Source of the DNA: Paracoccaceae bacterium
Lineage (GTDB): Bacteria > Pseudomonadota > Alphaproteobacteria > Rhodobacterales > Rhodobacteraceae
Assembly (NCBI GenBank): GCA_026982255.1
Contig: JALSHL010000294.1
Coordinates: forward strand, 1-8,622
DNA length: 8,622 bases
Direction of reading: 5' to 3'
Under the pieces are notes generated by a model. It had not been told where the DNA came from, did not search any database, and worked only from the letters and a program-made list of their open reading frames with translations. How positions within the stretch are numbered: the stretch's first letter is position 1; each line of letters opens with the position of its first letter. Below, in pieces: positions 6,988 to 8,622 of this stretch. Made by a program: the position numbers and the translations under genes.

Positions 6988-7010
6988 CCCGAATGGAGAT
7001 CTTATTCGGG
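6988..7010 (+). promoter_or_regulatory. Stem-loop overlapping the ribosome binding site of the transglycosylase gene
   Basis: CCCGAAT (6988-6994) pairs perfectly with ATTCGGG (7004-7010) around a 9-nt loop. The GGG of the right arm is the first half of the GGGAGA ribosome binding site (7008-7013), which sits 8 nt before the ATG at 7022. In RNA the stem could limit ribosome access and so set translation of the transglycosylase and, by coupling, of flhA. There is no downstream T-run, so a terminator is unlikely. The structure is seen; the function is inferred. Confidence 0.4.
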
Positions 7011-7021
7011 AGAATCCACGA

Positions 7022-7732
7022 ATGTTCCCTGCGCGAATTGCGGGTTTTCTGTTGCTTTGGCCGTTTGCCGCATGGGCGGGAACGGATGATGCCGCCCTGT
7101 GCGAGGTTGCAGCGACGCGGGCGGCGCAGGCGGCAAACATGCCGGTCGATGTGATGCGGGCGCTGACGCTGGTGGAAACGGGACGCAGCCGTGGCGGGGC
7201 GTTCCGGCCATGGCCCTGGACGATCAATCTGGAGGGTAAGGGCTACTGGTTCGACACACGGGCCGAGGCCGAGGCCTTCGCACGCGAGAGTCTGGCCGCT
7301 GGCGCGCGCAGTTTCGATGTCGGCTGTTTCCAGATCAACTATCGCTGGCACGGGGAGGCCTTTGCCTCGGTGGAGCAGATGTTCGGGCCGCAGGAAAACG
7401 CCGCCTATGCCGCGCGGTTCATGGGCGAGCTGTATGCCGAGGGCGGCACATGGGAATGGGCGGTCGGGGCATATCATTCGCGCACCGAAACGCTGGCGGA
7501 ACGCTATCGCGCACGCTTTGTGCGGATACGCGAGGGACTGGACGCTGTGGCCGATTTGCCGGTGGTCGTGGCGTCAACCGATGTTACGCAAGTCGCGAAG
7601 CTGTCCACATGGAACCCGTTTGCGCGCAGCGACGGGCCGGTGGCGCTGGCAAAAAACGGTAGCCTCGCGGGCGGGCTGGTGTCCGGTGGCGGTGGTTCGT
7701 TACTGCGGCAGGCGACGGGGGCGTTGTTCTAG
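7022..7732 (+). CDS. Secreted lytic-transglycosylase-like (SLT domain) protein upstream of flhA
   Basis: It is predicted to cleave peptidoglycan glycan strands in the periplasm. The 236-residue product has a Sec signal peptide (hydrophobic FLLLWPFAAWA, likely cleavage after Ala19). A single SLT/lysozyme-like fold follows. Glu52 in ALTLVETGR is the likely catalytic acid, GCFQINYRWHG (101-111) matches the family's G-x-x-Q-I-N-P-like strand, and WAVGAYHSRT (146-155) matches the A-x-x-A-Y-N-like segment. Cys27 and Cys102 could form a disulfide. The last ~50 residues are low-complexity and Gly/Ser-rich, without a recognised domain. GGGAGA lies 8 nt before the ATG and falls partly inside a hairpin. 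The stop TAG directly abuts the flhA ATG, so a flagellar role (local wall opening for the rod, like SltF of Rhodobacter sphaeroides) is a reasonable inference. It is not shown to be the SltF orthologue. A general cell-wall role is the alternative. Confidence 0.82.
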   Translation: MFPARIAGFLLLWPFAAWAGTDDAALCEVAATRAAQAANMPVDVMRALTLVETGRSRGGAFRPWPWTINLEGKGYWFDTRAEAEAFARESLAAGARSFDVGCFQINYRWHGEAFASVEQMFGPQENAAYAARFMGELYAEGGTWEWAVGAYHSRTETLAERYRARFVRIREGLDAVADLPVVVASTDVTQVAKLSTWNPFARSDGPVALAKNGSLAGGLVSGGGGSLLRQATGALF

Positions 7733-8622
7733 ATGCTGAAGAATTTTCACATCGCGACGCTGTTCCAGCCGACCGTGCTGCTGGCGCTGGCGTTAATGGC
7801 GGTGATCGTGATGATGATCCTGCCGATGCCGGCGTGGATTCTGGATATGGGGCTGTCGGTGAGCTTCGGCCTCGCCATCCTGATATTCACCATTACGCTG
7901 TTTATCGAACGGCCGCTGGATTTCTCGTCCTTTCCGACGATCCTGCTGGCCAGCCTGATGCTGCGGCTGTCGCTGAATGTCTCGTCCACCAAGCTGATCA
8001 TCGGCGAGGGGCATAACGGGCCGGATGCAGCAGGGGATGTGATCTATGGCTTTGCCCGGTTCATCATGGGCGGCTCGGTGTTCATGGGGCTGGTGGTGTT
8101 CGGGGTGCTGATGATCGTGAATTTCATCGTCATCACCAAGGGCGCGGGCCGTATGGCCGAGGTCGGCGCGCGCTTTGCGCTGGACGGGATGCCGGGCAAG
8201 CAACTGGCGATCGACAGTGATATGGCGGCGGGGGTGATCGGCCATGCCGAGGCCAAGGAGCGCCGCAAGGTCGAGCAGGAGGAAACCACGTTTTTCGGCT
8301 CGCTCGACGGGGCGTCGAAGTTTGTGAAGGGCGACGCGGTGGCGGGGCTGCTGATTACGATGCTCAATCTGGTGATGGGGCTGGCGATCGGGCTGTTCAT
8401 CCACGGGATGCCGATCGGCAAGGCGTTCGAGACCTATGCGATTCTGACCGTCGGCGACGGGCTGGTCAGCCAGATTCCCTCGGTGATTATTTCCATCGCC
8501 ACGGCGTTGCTACTGTCCAAGGGCGGGGCGCACGGGTCCACGGACAAGGCTTTGCTGGGGCAGATGGGGCGTTATCCGGCGGCGCTGGCGACAGTGGCGG
8601 CGCTGATGGCGCTGTTTGCCCT
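7733..8622 (+). CDS. flhA: Flagellar biosynthesis protein FlhA (N-terminal part; cut by right window edge)
   Basis: FlhA is the ring-forming export gate of the flagellar type III secretion apparatus, using proton motive force to pass rod, hook and filament subunits through the inner membrane. About 296 codons are present of the usual ~690-700. Visible are several membrane spans (near 14-30, 37-57, 112-135, 203-223, 242-262 and 283 onward) and the motif FPTILLASLMLRLSLNVSST. The FHIPEP family's cytoplasmic loop RFALDGMPGKQLAIDSDM (147-164) is also visible, as is SKFVKGDAVAGLL, whose Asp201 corresponds to the conserved Asp208 of Salmonella FlhA. GDGLVSQIPS (241-250) follows. The cytoplasmic C-terminal domain that docks chaperone-substrate complexes lies outside the window. 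The ATG at 7733 follows the transglycosylase stop with no gap and lacks a strong ribosome binding site, so translation is probably coupled. A virulence-type homologue (SctV) is possible in principle, but the motifs fit the flagellar form better. Confidence 0.95.
   Translation, partial: MLKNFHIATLFQPTVLLALALMAVIVMMILPMPAWILDMGLSVSFGLAILIFTITLFIERPLDFSSFPTILLASLMLRLSLNVSSTKLIIGEGHNGPDAAGDVIYGFARFIMGGSVFMGLVVFGVLMIVNFIVITKGAGRMAEVGARFALDGMPGKQLAIDSDMAAGVIGHAEAKERRKVEQEETTFFGSLDGASKFVKGDAVAGLLITMLNLVMGLAIGLFIHGMPIGKAFETYAILTVGDGLVSQIPSVIISIATALLLSKGGAHGSTDKALLGQMGRYPAALATVAALMALFA

Noticed and set aside
6988..7010. Intrinsic terminator for the maeB-rbsK-hydrolase transcript
   Set aside because: The stem is only 7 bp with a 9-nt loop and is followed by GGGAGAATCC rather than a T-run. 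Its right arm overlaps a ribosome binding site, so a translational role is more likely.
6947..7021. Sigma-54, sigma-28 or CtrA-type flagellar promoter upstream of the transglycosylase gene
   Set aside because: TTGGC at 6976-6980 has no GC at the required -12 distance. TAAA at 6984-6987 is not followed by a GCCGATAA-like element, and the palindrome does not give TTAA half-sites 7 nt apart. No promoter is called here.
1..8622. Mobile elements, CRISPR arrays, tRNA/rRNA genes, defence or toxin-antitoxin systems
   Set aside because: I read both strands for transposase or integrase motifs, terminal or tandem repeats, cloverleaf-like stretches and small paired genes, and saw none. The gaps are all shorter than about 135 bases.

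Overview
The window is GC-rich chromosomal DNA with dense, tightly packed genes. It looks like an alphaproteobacterium, most likely Rhodobacterales/Rhodobacteraceae. The basis for this is the protein sequences, an Irr-type iron-control operator upstream of a membrane-bound ferritin gene, and a lytic transglycosylase gene abutting flhA. The placement comes from recognising families by eye, not from a search. I see no RNA gene, insertion sequence, phage gene, CRISPR array or sign of recent transfer. No gap between genes exceeds about 135 bases.

Layout. (1) 1-1696, minus strand: the N-terminal ~565 codons of mutS; the ATPase half lies off the left edge. (2) 1697-1829: a divergent intergenic region with a well-formed promoter for mbfA and a perfect Irr box (ICE) lying over its -10 region and predicted start point. 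(3) 1830-2804, plus: mbfA, a ferritin-like domain fused to a VIT1/CCC1-like membrane domain, known in relatives as an iron exporter. (4) 2879-5149, plus: maeB, an NADP-type malic enzyme with a C-terminal phosphotransacetylase-like regulatory domain. (5) 5151-6026 and 6023-6946, plus: a PfkB-family ribokinase and a nucleoside hydrolase, separated from maeB by 1 nt and overlapping each other by 4 nt. (6) 6947-7021: a short spacer carrying two perfect inverted repeats, one of which includes part of the next gene's ribosome binding site. (7) 7022-7732, plus: a secreted lytic-transglycosylase-like protein. (8) 7733-8622 and beyond: flhA, the flagellar type III export gate protein, beginning on the base after the previous stop codon and running off the right edge.

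How the genes work together. mbfA is a stand-alone iron-homeostasis gene with its own iron-responsive switch. maeB, rbsK and the nucleoside hydrolase gene look like one transcript. The last two form a short route: the hydrolase splits a ribonucleoside into base and ribose, and the kinase turns ribose into ribose 5-phosphate. The reason for the link to malic enzyme is unclear. The transglycosylase and flhA are probably co-transcribed and the start of a flagellar block; the muramidase is a candidate for opening peptidoglycan during flagellar assembly.

This is mostly ordinary core genome. I found no undescribed multi-gene system. The strongest non-coding signal is the ICE over the mbfA promoter. 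The least explained are the two inverted repeats ahead of the transglycosylase-flhA pair.
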